Below, piece by piece: positions 8,442-16,965 of a DNA stretch of 64,000 nucleotides. The DNA comes from DASXTW01 sp036505215. Lineage in GTDB: Bacteria > Actinomycetota > UBA4738. Location of the stretch: the NCBI GenBank assembly GCA_036505215.1, contig DASXTW010000046.1, positions 10,412-74,411 on the forward strand, written 5' to 3'. Numbering within the stretch: the stretch's first letter is position 1; the number at the start of each line of letters is the position of its first letter. Both the position numbers and the translations under genes were made by a program. Below the pieces are notes generated by a model. It was given only the letters and a program-made list of their open reading frames with translations, ran no database searches and was not told the DNA's origin.

Positions 8442-10547
8442 ATGCTTGGGGCCCGCCGGACCCGGGTAACAACGGCTCGAGTGGCGCTTCCGATCCGACG
8501 CGGAGAGGCGGACCGAGGCTTTGTCGATCCTCCTCGCATATGGCTGGTACCAGGCAGACGAACCCACCGGCCCCTCACTGAGCTGGCCCAGTTCTGCCTG
8601 TTGCCCCTGGGACTGGCGCTTGCCTTGCTGCTCTTCGCCCTGACCTTCCAGGGCACGATCGGAATGCCGCTCTCACGCTTCGTCCATACATACACGGACA
8701 TCCCCCTGCCCAAAGCCCCTCCGTTGCCCCAGACCACCTATGTCTACGACCGGGACGGGCGCCTGATCACGACCCTGCACGCCGGAGTGAACCGTACCGA
8801 GGTCCCGTTGTCCAAGATATCCGACAACCTGAAGGAAGCGGTAATCGCCCTGGAGGACAAGGACTTCTACGGGGAGAGCGGGGTGAACTTCTCCTCGATC
8901 GCCCGAGCGGCCCTGGTCAACCTGCGGAACGGCCGGGTGGAACAGGGCGGTTCCACTATCACGCAGCAGTACGTCAAGAACGTGTACACAGGCGGACAGC
9001 GGACCATCTCCCGAAAGATCAAGGAAGCGATTCTCGCCCAGAAGCTCTCCCACCTGTATACCAAGGACCAGATCCTTTCGAAGTACTTGAACTCGGTGTA
9101 CTTCGGCCGGGGCGCCTACGGGGCGGAGGCCGCTGCGCTCACGTACTTCGGGGTCCACGCCAGCAAGCTCACCATTCGGCAGGCGGGCCTCCTGGCGGGG
9201 CTCATCCGGGCTCCCGCACGCTACGACCCCAGCCGGGATCCGGCAGGGGCGAAGGTGCGGCGGGACATGGCGCTGGAGGCGATGGCCCAGCAGGGCTACA
9301 TCACTTGGGACGAAGCACAGAGCGCCATGTCCAAGCCGATCAAGCTGAAGAAGGCCAAGCCGGGGACCACGCCGGCCGCCTACTTCATGGACTACGTGCG
9401 CCGGGAGCTCCAGGACCAGTTCGGGTATTCCGGCACGTTCACCGGTGGGCTCCAGGTCACGACAACCCTCGACTGGAGCATGCAACATGCGGCGGAGCGG
9501 GCTATCGCCACCAACCTCCGTGATCCCGGCGACCCGGCCGCGGCGCTCGTCGCCATCGACCCGAGAAGCGGGGAGGTCCAGGCGCTGGTCGGCGGGAGGA
9601 ACTTCAATCGGGCCAAGTTCAATCTGGCCACCCAGGCTCACCGCCAGACGGGGAGCGCGTTCAAACCCTTCACGTTGGTGACGGCGTTCCAACAGCACAT
9701 CGATCCCCACTCCGTGATGACGGGTCCGTCGCACCTGACCATCCCCGACCCGCGCTGCCGGGACCCGAAGAAGGGAGACTGGGAAGTCAGCAACTACGCC
9801 GACGAGTCCGCGGGGACCATGACGCTGCTCTCGGCCATAGCTCACTCGGTGAACACGATCTTTGCTCAGCTCGTCGTGGACGTTGGCCCGGACAAGGTCG
9901 CCGCGACCGCTGGGAGGATGGGCATTACATCTCGACTGGCCGGTGTCTGCTCCATCACGCTGGGCTCACAGCCCGTTACGCCCCTGGACATGACGACTGC
10001 GTACGCCACGCTGGCCGCCCGGGGCGTTCGGCACTGGCCGCAGGCGCTCGCGGAGGTCAAGGATCCCTCCGGCAAGGTGATCGCGCAGCCGAGCACGAAG
10101 GGCAGGCGCGTCCTCGACCGCAACGTGGCCGACCTCGCCACCTTCGCCCTTCAAGGGGTCATCCAGAGTGGAACCGGGACGGCGGCCAACATCGGGCGGC
10201 CTGCCGCCGGCAAGACCGGGACTGCCCAGAACTATCAGGATGCCTGGTTCTGCGGCTACGTCCCCCAGCTCACCGCCTGCGTCTGGATGGGATACCCCAA
10301 GACCGAGGATCGCCCGATGGAGAACGTGGAGGGCTTCTACCACGTGTTCGGCGGCTCTCTTCCCGCGATGATCTGGCACGACTTCATGGCCAGGGCGCTC
10401 CAGGGAACCCCGGTAGCCGACTTCGCCGCTCCCAGCTTCAGCGGGTTCAACGAGCAGCCGGAGCGGGTCGTCCCGCTCCCCCCGCCTCCGAAGCCGACGC
10501 CGAGCCCGCCATGCAAGCCCAAGCCGAAGTGCAAACCGGGCGATTGA
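8442..10547 (+). CDS. Class A penicillin-binding protein (bifunctional transglycosylase/transpeptidase)
   Basis: A protein of 701 residues that polymerises glycan strands and cross-links peptidoglycan. One membrane anchor (LLPLGLALALLLFALTF) is followed by a GT51 transglycosylase with EDKDFYGE (Glu about 138) and GGSTITQQYVKN, then a transpeptidase with the SxxK nucleophile in TGSAFKP (Ser about 405), SVN in HSVNTIF, and AGKTGTAQN. The tail is Pro/Lys-rich (PPPPKPTPSPP) and probably lies outside the membrane. The exact start is uncertain because no clear ribosome site precedes 8442; a GTG near 8480 is an alternative. It stands alone, divergent from 7513-8361. Confidence 0.93.
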   Translation: MLGARRTRVTTARVALPIRRGEADRGFVDPPRIWLVPGRRTHRPLTELAQFCLLPLGLALALLLFALTFQGTIGMPLSRFVHTYTDIPLPKAPPLPQTTYVYDRDGRLITTLHAGVNRTEVPLSKISDNLKEAVIALEDKDFYGESGVNFSSIARAALVNLRNGRVEQGGSTITQQYVKNVYTGGQRTISRKIKEAILAQKLSHLYTKDQILSKYLNSVYFGRGAYGAEAAALTYFGVHASKLTIRQAGLLAGLIRAPARYDPSRDPAGAKVRRDMALEAMAQQGYITWDEAQSAMSKPIKLKKAKPGTTPAAYFMDYVRRELQDQFGYSGTFTGGLQVTTTLDWSMQHAAERAIATNLRDPGDPAAALVAIDPRSGEVQALVGGRNFNRAKFNLATQAHRQTGSAFKPFTLVTAFQQHIDPHSVMTGPSHLTIPDPRCRDPKKGDWEVSNYADESAGTMTLLSAIAHSVNTIFAQLVVDVGPDKVAATAGRMGITSRLAGVCSITLGSQPVTPLDMTTAYATLAARGVRHWPQALAEVKDPSGKVIAQPSTKGRRVLDRNVADLATFALQGVIQSGTGTAANIGRPAAGKTGTAQNYQDAWFCGYVPQLTACVWMGYPKTEDRPMENVEGFYHVFGGSLPAMIWHDFMARALQGTPVADFAAPSFSGFNEQPERVVPLPPPPKPTPSPPCKPKPKCKPGD

Positions 10548-10584
10548 ACCACGGCCGTCAGCGAGCCGCCCGATCACCGCGTGA

Positions 10585-10613
10585 TTGAACGGCCATCCCG
10601 GCCGGTTTATAGA
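10585..10613 (+). promoter_or_regulatory. Promoter giving a probably leaderless transcript
   Basis: TTGAAC (10585-10590), a 17-base spacer and TATAGA (10608-10613) make a good vegetative promoter. The ATG of the next gene follows six bases after the -10 box, so the transcript would begin at or next to the start codon, as in many actinobacterial leaderless mRNAs. No ribosome binding site is present, which fits. Confidence 0.6.
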
Positions 10614-10619
10614 TAGCCG

Positions 10620-11156
10620 ATGCCTCCACCGACGGGGTCGCGCCGCTCGCGGTCGACCGATCCCAACCCCACGACACTTCGAGCGCTACGGCGATCTCGC
10701 TTGGGTCGCCGCATCCTGCTCGCCATCCTGACGCTGTTCATCCTACTCGGCGCGAGCAGCCTCCTCGGAGCGCACACTTCCACCCGTGAGGCGTCGGGGG
10801 GCGGCTACGACCTGAAGCTCGTCTATCCCGCGGTGACGCGGCCGGGGTTGGCGGTTCGGTGGATCCTGTTCATCCACCGAGCCGAGGGATTCAAAGGCCC
10901 GGTCCGGGTGGCCACCACGAGCACCTACTTCAACCTGTTCGATTTCAACAACCTCGATCCAATGCCTTCCAAGTCGATGACCTCGAGTGAACTCTCCATC
11001 TGGGAGTTCGACCCGCCGGTCGGCGACACGTTGCGGATCACCTTCGACGCCCGGCTCGAGCCGGCCCGTCAGCACGGGAGCATGGCCACCACTTCCATCC
11101 TCGAGAACGACCTCCCGGTCGTCTCGATCCACTACCAGACGAGGGTGATGCCCTGA
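10620..11156 (+). CDS. Membrane-anchored protein of unknown function
   Basis: A 178-residue protein not recognised as any family. A basic N-terminus (about 1-35) and a hydrophobic segment RILLAILTLFILLGASSLLG form a signal anchor; the remaining 120 residues look like a beta-sandwich domain on the outer face. It is the first gene of a two-gene operon: its TGA shares one base with the ATG of the YetF-like gene (TGATG), so the two are co-translated and may work together. It has a leaderless promoter at 10585-10613. Confidence 0.75.
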   Translation: MPPPTGSRRSRSTDPNPTTLRALRRSRLGRRILLAILTLFILLGASSLLGAHTSTREASGGGYDLKLVYPAVTRPGLAVRWILFIHRAEGFKGPVRVATTSTYFNLFDFNNLDPMPSKSMTSSELSIWEFDPPVGDTLRITFDARLEPARQHGSMATTSILENDLPVVSIHYQTRVMP

Positions 11157-11635
11157 TGGAGATCGTCGTCAGGACCGTCGTGATCTTCTTCTTCGTCCTC
11201 CTCCTCACCCGAGCGATGGGAAAGAAGGAGCTCTCCGAGCTCACGGCTTTCGAGCTGATCCTCCTGGTCACCATCGGCGACCTGGTGCAACAGGGGGTCA
11301 CGCAGGAGGACCAGTCCCTGACCGGAGCCATCCTGGCCGTCGGCACTCTCGGCTTGCTGATCGTCTCTCTCTCCTACCTGAGCTACCGATGGCGGCCGAT
11401 CCGCCGGGTCATCCGGGGCATCGCGGTGGTGGTGGTCAGGGATGGGCGGCCGATCGAGGACGCGATGAAGCTGGAGCGCCTGACCATCGACGACGTGATC
11501 GAGAGCGCCCGACAACAAGGCATCGACGACCTGGGGAAGGTGAAACTTGCCGTCCTCGAGCCCGACGGGAAGTTCTCATTCATCCAGCGTGACGGCCGGC
11601 AGGAGCACGAGGACGCGGGGAAGAAAACCGTGTGA
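11156..11635 (+). CDS. YetF/DUF421 family membrane protein
   Basis: A 159-residue protein with the DUF421 layout: two or three N-terminal membrane segments (VVRTVVIFFFVLLLTRAMGK and an LLVTIGDLVQQ segment), then a cytosolic domain with VVVVRDGRPIEDAMKLERLTIDDVIESAR, the characteristic YetF strand-helix unit, and an EPDGKFSFI strand. The role of this family is still largely open; in Bacillus some members are linked to spore or envelope properties. Translation is coupled to the preceding membrane-anchored protein. Confidence 0.85.
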   Translation: MEIVVRTVVIFFFVLLLTRAMGKKELSELTAFELILLVTIGDLVQQGVTQEDQSLTGAILAVGTLGLLIVSLSYLSYRWRPIRRVIRGIAVVVVRDGRPIEDAMKLERLTIDDVIESARQQGIDDLGKVKLAVLEPDGKFSFIQRDGRQEHEDAGKKTV

Positions 11636-11661
11636 GCGGTTTCGTCGGGCAGCTGCCGGCC

Positions 11662-12933
11662 TCAGGCCGAGGGCTCGAGGATCCAGAGCGACTCGGGCAG
11701 GTACGGGTGGAGGGCCTCCGGTAGCGCCACCGAGCCATCCTCGCGCTGTCCGTTCTCCAGGATGGCAATGAGCGTTCGGCCGATGGCGCAGAGGGTTCCG
11801 TTGACCGTGTGCACGGGTCGGTTGCCCTCCGAGAGCCGAACCCGGACCTCCAGGCGGCGGGCCTGAAAGTCGGTGGTGTTCGACGTCGAGGTGATCTCCC
11901 GGTACCGGCCCTGGCCGGGCATCCAGGCCTCGATGTCGAACTTCCTGGCCGCGGAAGCCCCCAGGTCGCCGATGCACGTGTCCACCACTCGGTACGGGAT
12001 GCCGAGTGCCTGGACCCACTCCTCCTCGAAGGCGAGGAACTGCTCGTGCTCGGCCCGCGATGAGTCGGGGAGGACGAAGCTGAACATCTCCAGCTTGTCG
12101 AATTGGTGGACCCGAAAGATCCCCCTTGTGTCCTTCCCGTAGGAACCGGCCTCTCGCCGGAAGCACGTCGAGTAGCCCACGTAGCGGCGCGGCAGGCGGT
12201 CGTGTTCGAGGATCTCGTGGGCGTGGAACGCAGCCAGAGGGACCTCGGCGGTCCCAACCAGGTACAGGTCGTCCTCGCGGGTTGCGTAGATGTTGACGGC
12301 ATCGGTGGGGAAGAAGCCGGTCCCGAACATCGCCTCCTCCCGAACCAGGACCGGAGGAACGATGGGGGAGAATCCCCGGGCCTCGGCGAACTCCAGGCCG
12401 AGTTGGACCAGGGCGAACTGGATCCGCACGGCAGGGCCGGTCAGATAGGCGAATCGCGCACCCGAGGTTCGAACCCCTCGGTCGATCTCGATCAGCCCGA
12501 GTGACTGTCCGATCTCGACATGGTCCTTCGCGTCGAACCCGAAGGAAGGTGGTTCGCCCCACCGCCTGATCTCGACGTTGTCCTCCTCGGTCTCCCCCTC
12601 CGGGACGCCCTCGTCGGGGACATTGGGCAGGCGGGCCAGCACGGTGGTCAGGCCGTCCTCGCTCCGAGCAAGGTCCGGCTCGAGGGCGCCCAGAGCTACA
12701 GAGACCGAGCGGAGGCGCTGGATGACGGCATCACGTTCCTCGTCGGTCGCGGCCGCTTTGATCTCCTTGGACCCGCGGTTCTGCTCGGCCCGGAGCTCGT
12801 CGACCTGTACGGTCAGCTTCCGGCGCTCCTCGTCCAGGACGAGGGCACGATCGAGCTCCTCCACGGCCCCGCGCCTGGCCATGGCTTTCCGAAAGGGCTC
12901 CGGATCCTCCCTGATGGCCTTCAGATCGAGCAA
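11662..12933 (-). CDS. serS: Seryl-tRNA synthetase
   Basis: Charges tRNA-Ser with serine. A protein of 423 residues, the normal length. The N-terminal MLDLKAIREDPEPFRKAMAR begins the coiled-coil tRNA-binding arm (about 30-110), and the class II core follows with motif 2 (TCFRREAGSYGKDTRGIFRV) and motif 3 (GIGRTLIAILENGQ region, read here as CAIGRTLIAILENGQ). It lies six bases downstream of the bactofilin gene on the same strand, so the two are probably co-transcribed. Confidence 0.97.
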   Translation of the reverse strand: MLDLKAIREDPEPFRKAMARRGAVEELDRALVLDEERRKLTVQVDELRAEQNRGSKEIKAAATDEERDAVIQRLRSVSVALGALEPDLARSEDGLTTVLARLPNVPDEGVPEGETEEDNVEIRRWGEPPSFGFDAKDHVEIGQSLGLIEIDRGVRTSGARFAYLTGPAVRIQFALVQLGLEFAEARGFSPIVPPVLVREEAMFGTGFFPTDAVNIYATREDDLYLVGTAEVPLAAFHAHEILEHDRLPRRYVGYSTCFRREAGSYGKDTRGIFRVHQFDKLEMFSFVLPDSSRAEHEQFLAFEEEWVQALGIPYRVVDTCIGDLGASAARKFDIEAWMPGQGRYREITSTSNTTDFQARRLEVRVRLSEGNRPVHTVNGTLCAIGRTLIAILENGQREDGSVALPEALHPYLPESLWILEPSA

Positions 12934-12938
12934 GGCAA

Positions 12939-13442
12939 CTAACGGGTCCGGGCCACGGCGTCTCCGGAGAACGCGCCCTCACCGTCGGCGGAAGAGTCCA
13001 TGCGAGCGGTCACCTGGCCTCGGCCCGCAGTTCCGCCCTGGGCCCCCTGTTGGTCCATGATCGACTGTCCGGAGAAGATGGCCCCCTCCGCGATCGCCAG
13101 GACCTTCGAAGTGATGTTCCCGTCCACCCGGCCGCCCTTGGCCAGCTCGGCCTTGTTCTTCACCATGATGTTGCCCTTGAAGCGCCCGGCCACGGTGGCG
13201 TTCTGCGCGTCGATGTCGGCCTCCACCTGGCTCTGCGACGAGAGCACCACGTCGCCGTCGGCGTTGATCTTCCCCTTGACCTGGCCGTCGATCCGAAGAG
13301 AGCCGGCCGAGACCAGCGTCCCTTCGATTCGAGCGCCCTGCCCGATCACAGTGACCTCGGATCCAGGTGTCTCCTTCACGAGAACCTCCTTCGGATCGAT
13401 GGGCTCTTGACGTCTCTCCTCTCCTTCACCCCGCCTGAACAT
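12939..13442 (-). CDS. Bactofilin (polymer-forming cytoskeletal protein)
   Basis: A 167-residue protein with the bactofilin beta-helix (DUF583): TVIGQGARIEGTLVSAGSL, then repeated strands with RIDGQVKGKINADGDVVLSS and VAGRFKGNIMVKNKAEL, flanked by disordered tails. Bactofilins assemble into filaments without a nucleotide and position cell-wall or polar proteins. The start overlaps the end of the DUF4446 gene by 17 bases and the stop lies next to serS, forming a three-gene operon. The second copy of GQ...TAGRGQVTAR-type tail is low-complexity. Confidence 0.88.
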   Translation of the reverse strand: MFRRGEGEERRQEPIDPKEVLVKETPGSEVTVIGQGARIEGTLVSAGSLRIDGQVKGKINADGDVVLSSQSQVEADIDAQNATVAGRFKGNIMVKNKAELAKGGRVDGNITSKVLAIAEGAIFSGQSIMDQQGAQGGTAGRGQVTARMDSSADGEGAFSGDAVARTR

Positions 13443-13983
13443 CTCTCACCCCTCCCTCATCTCCTCCCCGGACCCCCTTATCTCGGTAGTCCGCCTGGAC
13501 CTCCTGATCTCTGGTCGACAGAGCCTCTTGGATAGCCTGCCTCTCCTCGTCCGAGAGGTTGTGGGCACTGGCCCCGCCGCTCACCCGCTTCGCATAGCAC
13601 CGTGTGTCCTGGCGTCCGTTGATCGAGGTGATCACGACCCCGTCCCCGTGCCCGTCGAGGAGGGCCGCAGAGAAGGACAGTCGCCCGCCCATGTCCTCGA
13701 AGGCGTCGAATCGCACCAGCCCGATGTGGCGGATGGACTCATCGGCGAGCCCACCGAGATGGCGCTCCCCCAGGGCGAGCTTGCGGGCGGCTCCCTCCAG
13801 GCGTTCGATGGCCTTGGCCTGCTCCTCCAGCAGGACCGCGACCTTGCGGCTGCTGGGAAGACCCGACCGCACTCTGCTGCGCCGCCCTCTGACAGCGGCG
13901 GGAACGAGGACCACGATGACCAGGATCATCAGGACCAGGGTCAACAGGACCAGCACGGAAAGGGTCGAATTGGAGAAGTGCAT
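13426..13983 (-). CDS. DUF4446 family membrane-anchored protein
   Basis: A 185-residue protein. An N-terminal membrane helix (LSVLVLLTLVLMILVIVVLVP) is followed by a coiled-coil segment and the DUF4446 signature: IGLVRFDAFEDMGGRLSFS, ALLDGHGDGVVITSINGRQD and CYAKRV. The function of the family is not known; in Firmicutes and Chloroflexi it is often found with cell-division or chromosome genes. It overlaps the bactofilin gene, so a link to the envelope or cytoskeleton is plausible but inferred only from context. Confidence 0.85.
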   Translation of the reverse strand: MHFSNSTLSVLVLLTLVLMILVIVVLVPAAVRGRRSRVRSGLPSSRKVAVLLEEQAKAIERLEGAARKLALGERHLGGLADESIRHIGLVRFDAFEDMGGRLSFSAALLDGHGDGVVITSINGRQDTRCYAKRVSGGASAHNLSDEERQAIQEALSTRDQEVQADYRDKGVRGGDEGGVRDVQAG

Positions 13984-14126
13984 CGGTCCTTATCGGGGAA
14001 GGTGGACGTGGTTCCTATGTGAGGCGAAGTATACGATGGGGCTCCTCACGAATCCGGGAAGGAGGTCACGGTGATTCCTGCCGCTCCTTCGCCAACGCAC
14101 GCGAGATCACCTCGAAGGTTCGTGTA

Positions 14127-15152
14127 GTGCGCCTCGCCTACTTCGACTGCTTCTCCGGCATCTCGGGAGACATGGCTCTTGGGGCGCTGGTCCACGCCGG
14201 CGCCGACCTCGACGAGATCCACGAGGCTCTGTCTGCCTTCCCCATCGACGACTTCGACCTGGCCGCAGAGGAGGTCGATGTCCGCGGTATGCCCGCCCTC
14301 ACCGTTCACGTCCACGCCGGCCCTCAGGGAGTCATCCGGACCTGGTCCAGCCTACGGTCGCTGCTCGACGAGGCGGACCTGCCGGCCGGGCCTCGGCAGA
14401 CCGCCCATCGCATGTACCATCGCCTGGCCCACGCGGCCGCGACGGTGCACGGCAAGGATGCCGAGCTGGTCACCTTCCACGAATTCGGAGACGTCGATTG
14501 CCTGGTCTCGTTCGTCGGCTGCGCCCTGGCCATGGAGATGCTCGGGGTGGACAGGGTCTTCGCGTCACCGGTACCCACCGGCATGGGCATGGTCCGGACC
14601 GAGCACGGGATCATGCCGATCCCCTCTCCGGTCGTCATGGAGCTGCTCCAGGGCGTCCCGACCTACTCACGGGGCGTGCCGGTCGAGCTAGTGACTCCAA
14701 CGGGTGCAGCCATCCTGTCGGCTGTCTCGGAGGGGTATGGGGACATGCCCATGATGCGCGCGGACCACGTGGGCTACGGAGCCGGACCCCTCCGGCCGGA
14801 CTTCCCCAACGTTCTGCGGGTGGTGGTCGGCGAGGAGCAACGGGCCGGGACGGGAGCGCGGGTCGCAGTGACACTCCCGGACCTGCTTGCTCAAGGCGAC
14901 GTGATGATCCAGACCACCCTCGATGAGTGGAGTGCCGAACGATCCGAGCGGCTCCTCGACGAACTGGCCGAGTCGGGCGCCTCGGATGCATGGATCACCT
15001 CAGTGGTGGGCCGTGGGGGCCGGCCGCACCTCCTGGTTTCGGCCGTGGCTCCCGCTGAGCGGCGAGATCAAGTGATGGGGTGTCTGCGCGACTCCGGCAT
15101 CGGGGGCGAGATCAGAATCAGCCCCGTCTCTACCGCTCCCAGCACCGATTAG
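14127..15152 (+). CDS. Short LarC-like protein (nickel-pincer cofactor insertion family)
   Basis: LarC inserts nickel into the pyridinium-dithiocarboxylate cofactor of lactate racemase. The GTG at 14127 (VRLAYFDCFSGISGDMALGA) is chosen because LarC proteins begin at this motif; a longer upstream frame is not conserved. The LarC1 half is well kept: HEFGDVDCLVSFVGCALAME, the SPVPTGMGMVRTEHG turn and IPSPVVMELLQG. The LarC2 half is poor. The usual IDDMTPE-type motif reads LDEWSAE, and the protein stops after 341 residues just where the final TTxGVR region should begin, about 60-80 residues short. I found no continuation in another frame. No larA, larB or larE is in the window. It may be a reduced or repurposed form. 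Confidence 0.8.
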   Translation: MRLAYFDCFSGISGDMALGALVHAGADLDEIHEALSAFPIDDFDLAAEEVDVRGMPALTVHVHAGPQGVIRTWSSLRSLLDEADLPAGPRQTAHRMYHRLAHAAATVHGKDAELVTFHEFGDVDCLVSFVGCALAMEMLGVDRVFASPVPTGMGMVRTEHGIMPIPSPVVMELLQGVPTYSRGVPVELVTPTGAAILSAVSEGYGDMPMMRADHVGYGAGPLRPDFPNVLRVVVGEEQRAGTGARVAVTLPDLLAQGDVMIQTTLDEWSAERSERLLDELAESGASDAWITSVVGRGGRPHLLVSAVAPAERRDQVMGCLRDSGIGGEIRISPVSTAPSTD

Positions 15153-15165
15153 GCCAGGACACGGG

Positions 15166-15633
15166 TCAGTCCGAATGAAGCTCGACCTGCTCGGACCGAG
15201 CCTCGGCTCCCACCACGGCTGAACCCTTCGACTGGACGGGAGCGGCCGCCCTCGTGGCTGCCTCATCCTTCGACTGGCGCACCGGGTCGCCGTTGACGGC
15301 GCCCGCGGTCGTGCCCATGAACCTCTCGGCGAGGGTCCAGGTCATGTGCTCGAGCCTGGCAGAGAGTCTCCGGGCCTCGGTTCTCATCTGGGCCATCACC
15401 AGGAGCCCAGCCCCGAACACCACCAATGCCACCCCCGCCGCTCCTCCCGAGATCAGGTAGGGGATCTGGCAGTCGACGCACGTCTTGCGGGCCGCGCCGG
15501 CCCATCCGAACGCGATGGCAGCGAATCCGGCCGTGCAGAAGGCGAGGCCGAGCAACCGGGCAAGCCGGGCCCGCCACTCGGCTCTGCGAATCGGCTTCGG
15601 CGGCGGGGCTGGTTTCACCTTGCGTCGCTCCAT
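15166..15633 (-). CDS. Two-helix membrane protein of unknown function
   Basis: A 155-residue protein. It has a basic N-terminus (MERRKVKPAPPPKPIRRAEW) and two hydrophobic helices (LLGLAFCTAGFAAIAFGWAG and LISGGAAGVALVVFGAGLLVM) joined by a short loop with CVDC, two cysteines that could form a disulfide outside. A charged C-terminal tail of about 75 residues follows. No known family. It lies about 40 bases downstream of the secreted Gly-rich protein on the same strand, probably in one transcript. Confidence 0.7.
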   Translation of the reverse strand: MERRKVKPAPPPKPIRRAEWRARLARLLGLAFCTAGFAAIAFGWAGAARKTCVDCQIPYLISGGAAGVALVVFGAGLLVMAQMRTEARRLSARLEHMTWTLAERFMGTTAGAVNGDPVRQSKDEAATRAAAPVQSKGSAVVGAEARSEQVELHSD

Positions 15634-15672
15634 CCTGCGATCCTCGCTTCCTGCGGGCGAAGCCAGCCAGGT

Positions 15673-16713
15673 TCAGGGCTGAGCCTGGTCTTCGTTTCGT
15701 GTGCGGGCGATCACCTTCGCGAATCCCCGATGGGCGGTCTTCCCCAACTTGCCGACCGCCCGCAGCATCAGGCCGGCCAGCGCGACAGGTGCCGGAGTCA
15801 GGGTCGGCTGCAGGGATCGCCACTCCGGTTCGGGAAGCGGTTCCTCTGCGATCTCGGGCTCGGGCTCGAAGACCGCGTAGGCCACCGCCGCAAGGACGAT
15901 CATGCCCAGGGGAAGAAGCAGCCACACGAACCGCGGAAGCTGCGGAACGGTGAGCGCCACCGGCTGGGTCTGGGTAGCGGAGCCGGCCGAGCCCCTCTTG
16001 GGTGCGGGCGACCCGGCCCCGTAGTAGATCTGCCTGGAGGTGATCGTGCGATCCTGCGGCCCGAAGTACACGGTGCCACCGCCGTAGTAACTCGGCGGGA
16101 AATACGACGGAACATCGTACGGATCCGGGCCGAGATCGCGTCCCGAACCTCCGGACCCACCGGAGCCGCCCGAGCCGCCACCGCCTCCATCACCACCGCC
16201 GCCGCCACCGCCACCGCCGCCACCGCCAGGGGGAGGTGGGGGTGGCGGCTTCTCCTCCGAGAAGAACTTCGCGATCCCCGAGTACCCCGAGTCCGTGACG
16301 AGGACGGGGACCACCAGGACCTGATAGCTCCCACTCGGGCTGGAAACGCTCACCGCCTCCGACATACTGACCACCTGAGTCGATGACTTCAGGAGCTCCC
16401 CTCCCTTGTAGAGGTAGAGATCGAAATTGTCCGTAGAGCTCTTCCAGCCGATGGAGATCGAGGTGCTCCCCGTGTGGTCGTCCCAGTACCCGGAAGAGAC
16501 GGCCACCGTGAGGTCGAAGTAGTCGCACTTCTCGTGGTCGCACAGGCCCGGCGCGGGCACGGCGCCGAGGGCGAAGTATTTCCCGGCCCAACCGTCGCTC
16601 GGGTCGGAAGGTCCGATGCTTCCCGACGAGGGAGAAGCGGCATAGCCGACGCCCGCCATCCCGAGGATCACCGCCGCCACCGCGGCCGTGACGAGGGTTC
16701 GAGGTGCGTTCAT
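15673..16713 (-). CDS. Secreted, C-terminally anchored protein with PPC-like domain and long Gly-rich linker
   Basis: A protein of about 346 residues; start at ATG 16713 because AGGGGG lies a few bases upstream (an ATG 24 bases earlier lacks this). A signal peptide (MNAPRTLVTAAVAAVILGMA, cleavage after GYAA) precedes a beta-sandwich resembling pre-peptidase C-terminal (PPC) domains (about 35-150: DHEKCDYFDLTVAVSSGYW, NFDLYLYKGGELLKSS). A run of prolines and then about 40 Gly/Ser follow, then a second Tyr/Pro-rich region. One membrane helix (FVWLLLPLGMIVLAAVAYAV) and a basic cytosolic tail end the protein. This is a type I membrane topology, like a surface display or adhesion protein. The function is not known. 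Confidence 0.75.
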   Translation of the reverse strand: MNAPRTLVTAAVAAVILGMAGVGYAASPSSGSIGPSDPSDGWAGKYFALGAVPAPGLCDHEKCDYFDLTVAVSSGYWDDHTGSTSISIGWKSSTDNFDLYLYKGGELLKSSTQVVSMSEAVSVSSPSGSYQVLVVPVLVTDSGYSGIAKFFSEEKPPPPPPPGGGGGGGGGGGGDGGGGGSGGSGGSGGSGRDLGPDPYDVPSYFPPSYYGGGTVYFGPQDRTITSRQIYYGAGSPAPKRGSAGSATQTQPVALTVPQLPRFVWLLLPLGMIVLAAVAYAVFEPEPEIAEEPLPEPEWRSLQPTLTPAPVALAGLMLRAVGKLGKTAHRGFAKVIARTRNEDQAQP

Positions 16714-16783
16714 CCGGCGCCCCCTGGCGTCGCCCATCCCGGGTCGCGGGCCGCCCGTTTACACTTGCCTTGGTGAGTGGATA

Positions 16784-16789
16784 ATTATA
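16784..16789 (-). promoter_or_regulatory. Consensus -10 box for the Gly-rich secreted protein gene
   Basis: TATAAT is read on the minus strand about 70 bases before the ATG at 16713, inside an AT-rich patch (ATAATTATAACTAG) that stands out in this high-GC sequence. A weak -35 (TTGTAT) lies 18 bases upstream. The same patch may serve the divergent M23 gene. Confidence 0.5.
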
Positions 16790-16965
16790 ACTAGTCCTCT
16801 CGCTACCATACAAATCCCCTCCCGTTGGCGGGGGCAAACGCGGAAGGTATGAATGCGGCGAAAAACCGGAGCTCGGCGGGCATGAACGGGCTCGGGGCCG
16901 GTGCGAGCAGACGCTCCAATCGCTTCGTTTGCCGGCGATCCCCTGAGGGAAACGACTTCGTCGGG

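Noticed and set aside
14019..14126. N-terminal extension of the LarC-like protein from ATG 14019
   Set aside because: The extra 36 residues are Arg/Ser-rich and unlike LarC proteins, which begin at the YFDCFSGISGDM motif; GTG 14127 fits this.
16740..16965. Possible c-di-AMP (ydaO) riboswitch before the M23 lipoprotein gene
   Set aside because: Such switches often precede wall hydrolases in Actinomycetota, and a GGCGGGGGC segment looked suggestive, but the conserved GUCAGCUAAC-type 3' part is absent and the stems cannot be drawn.
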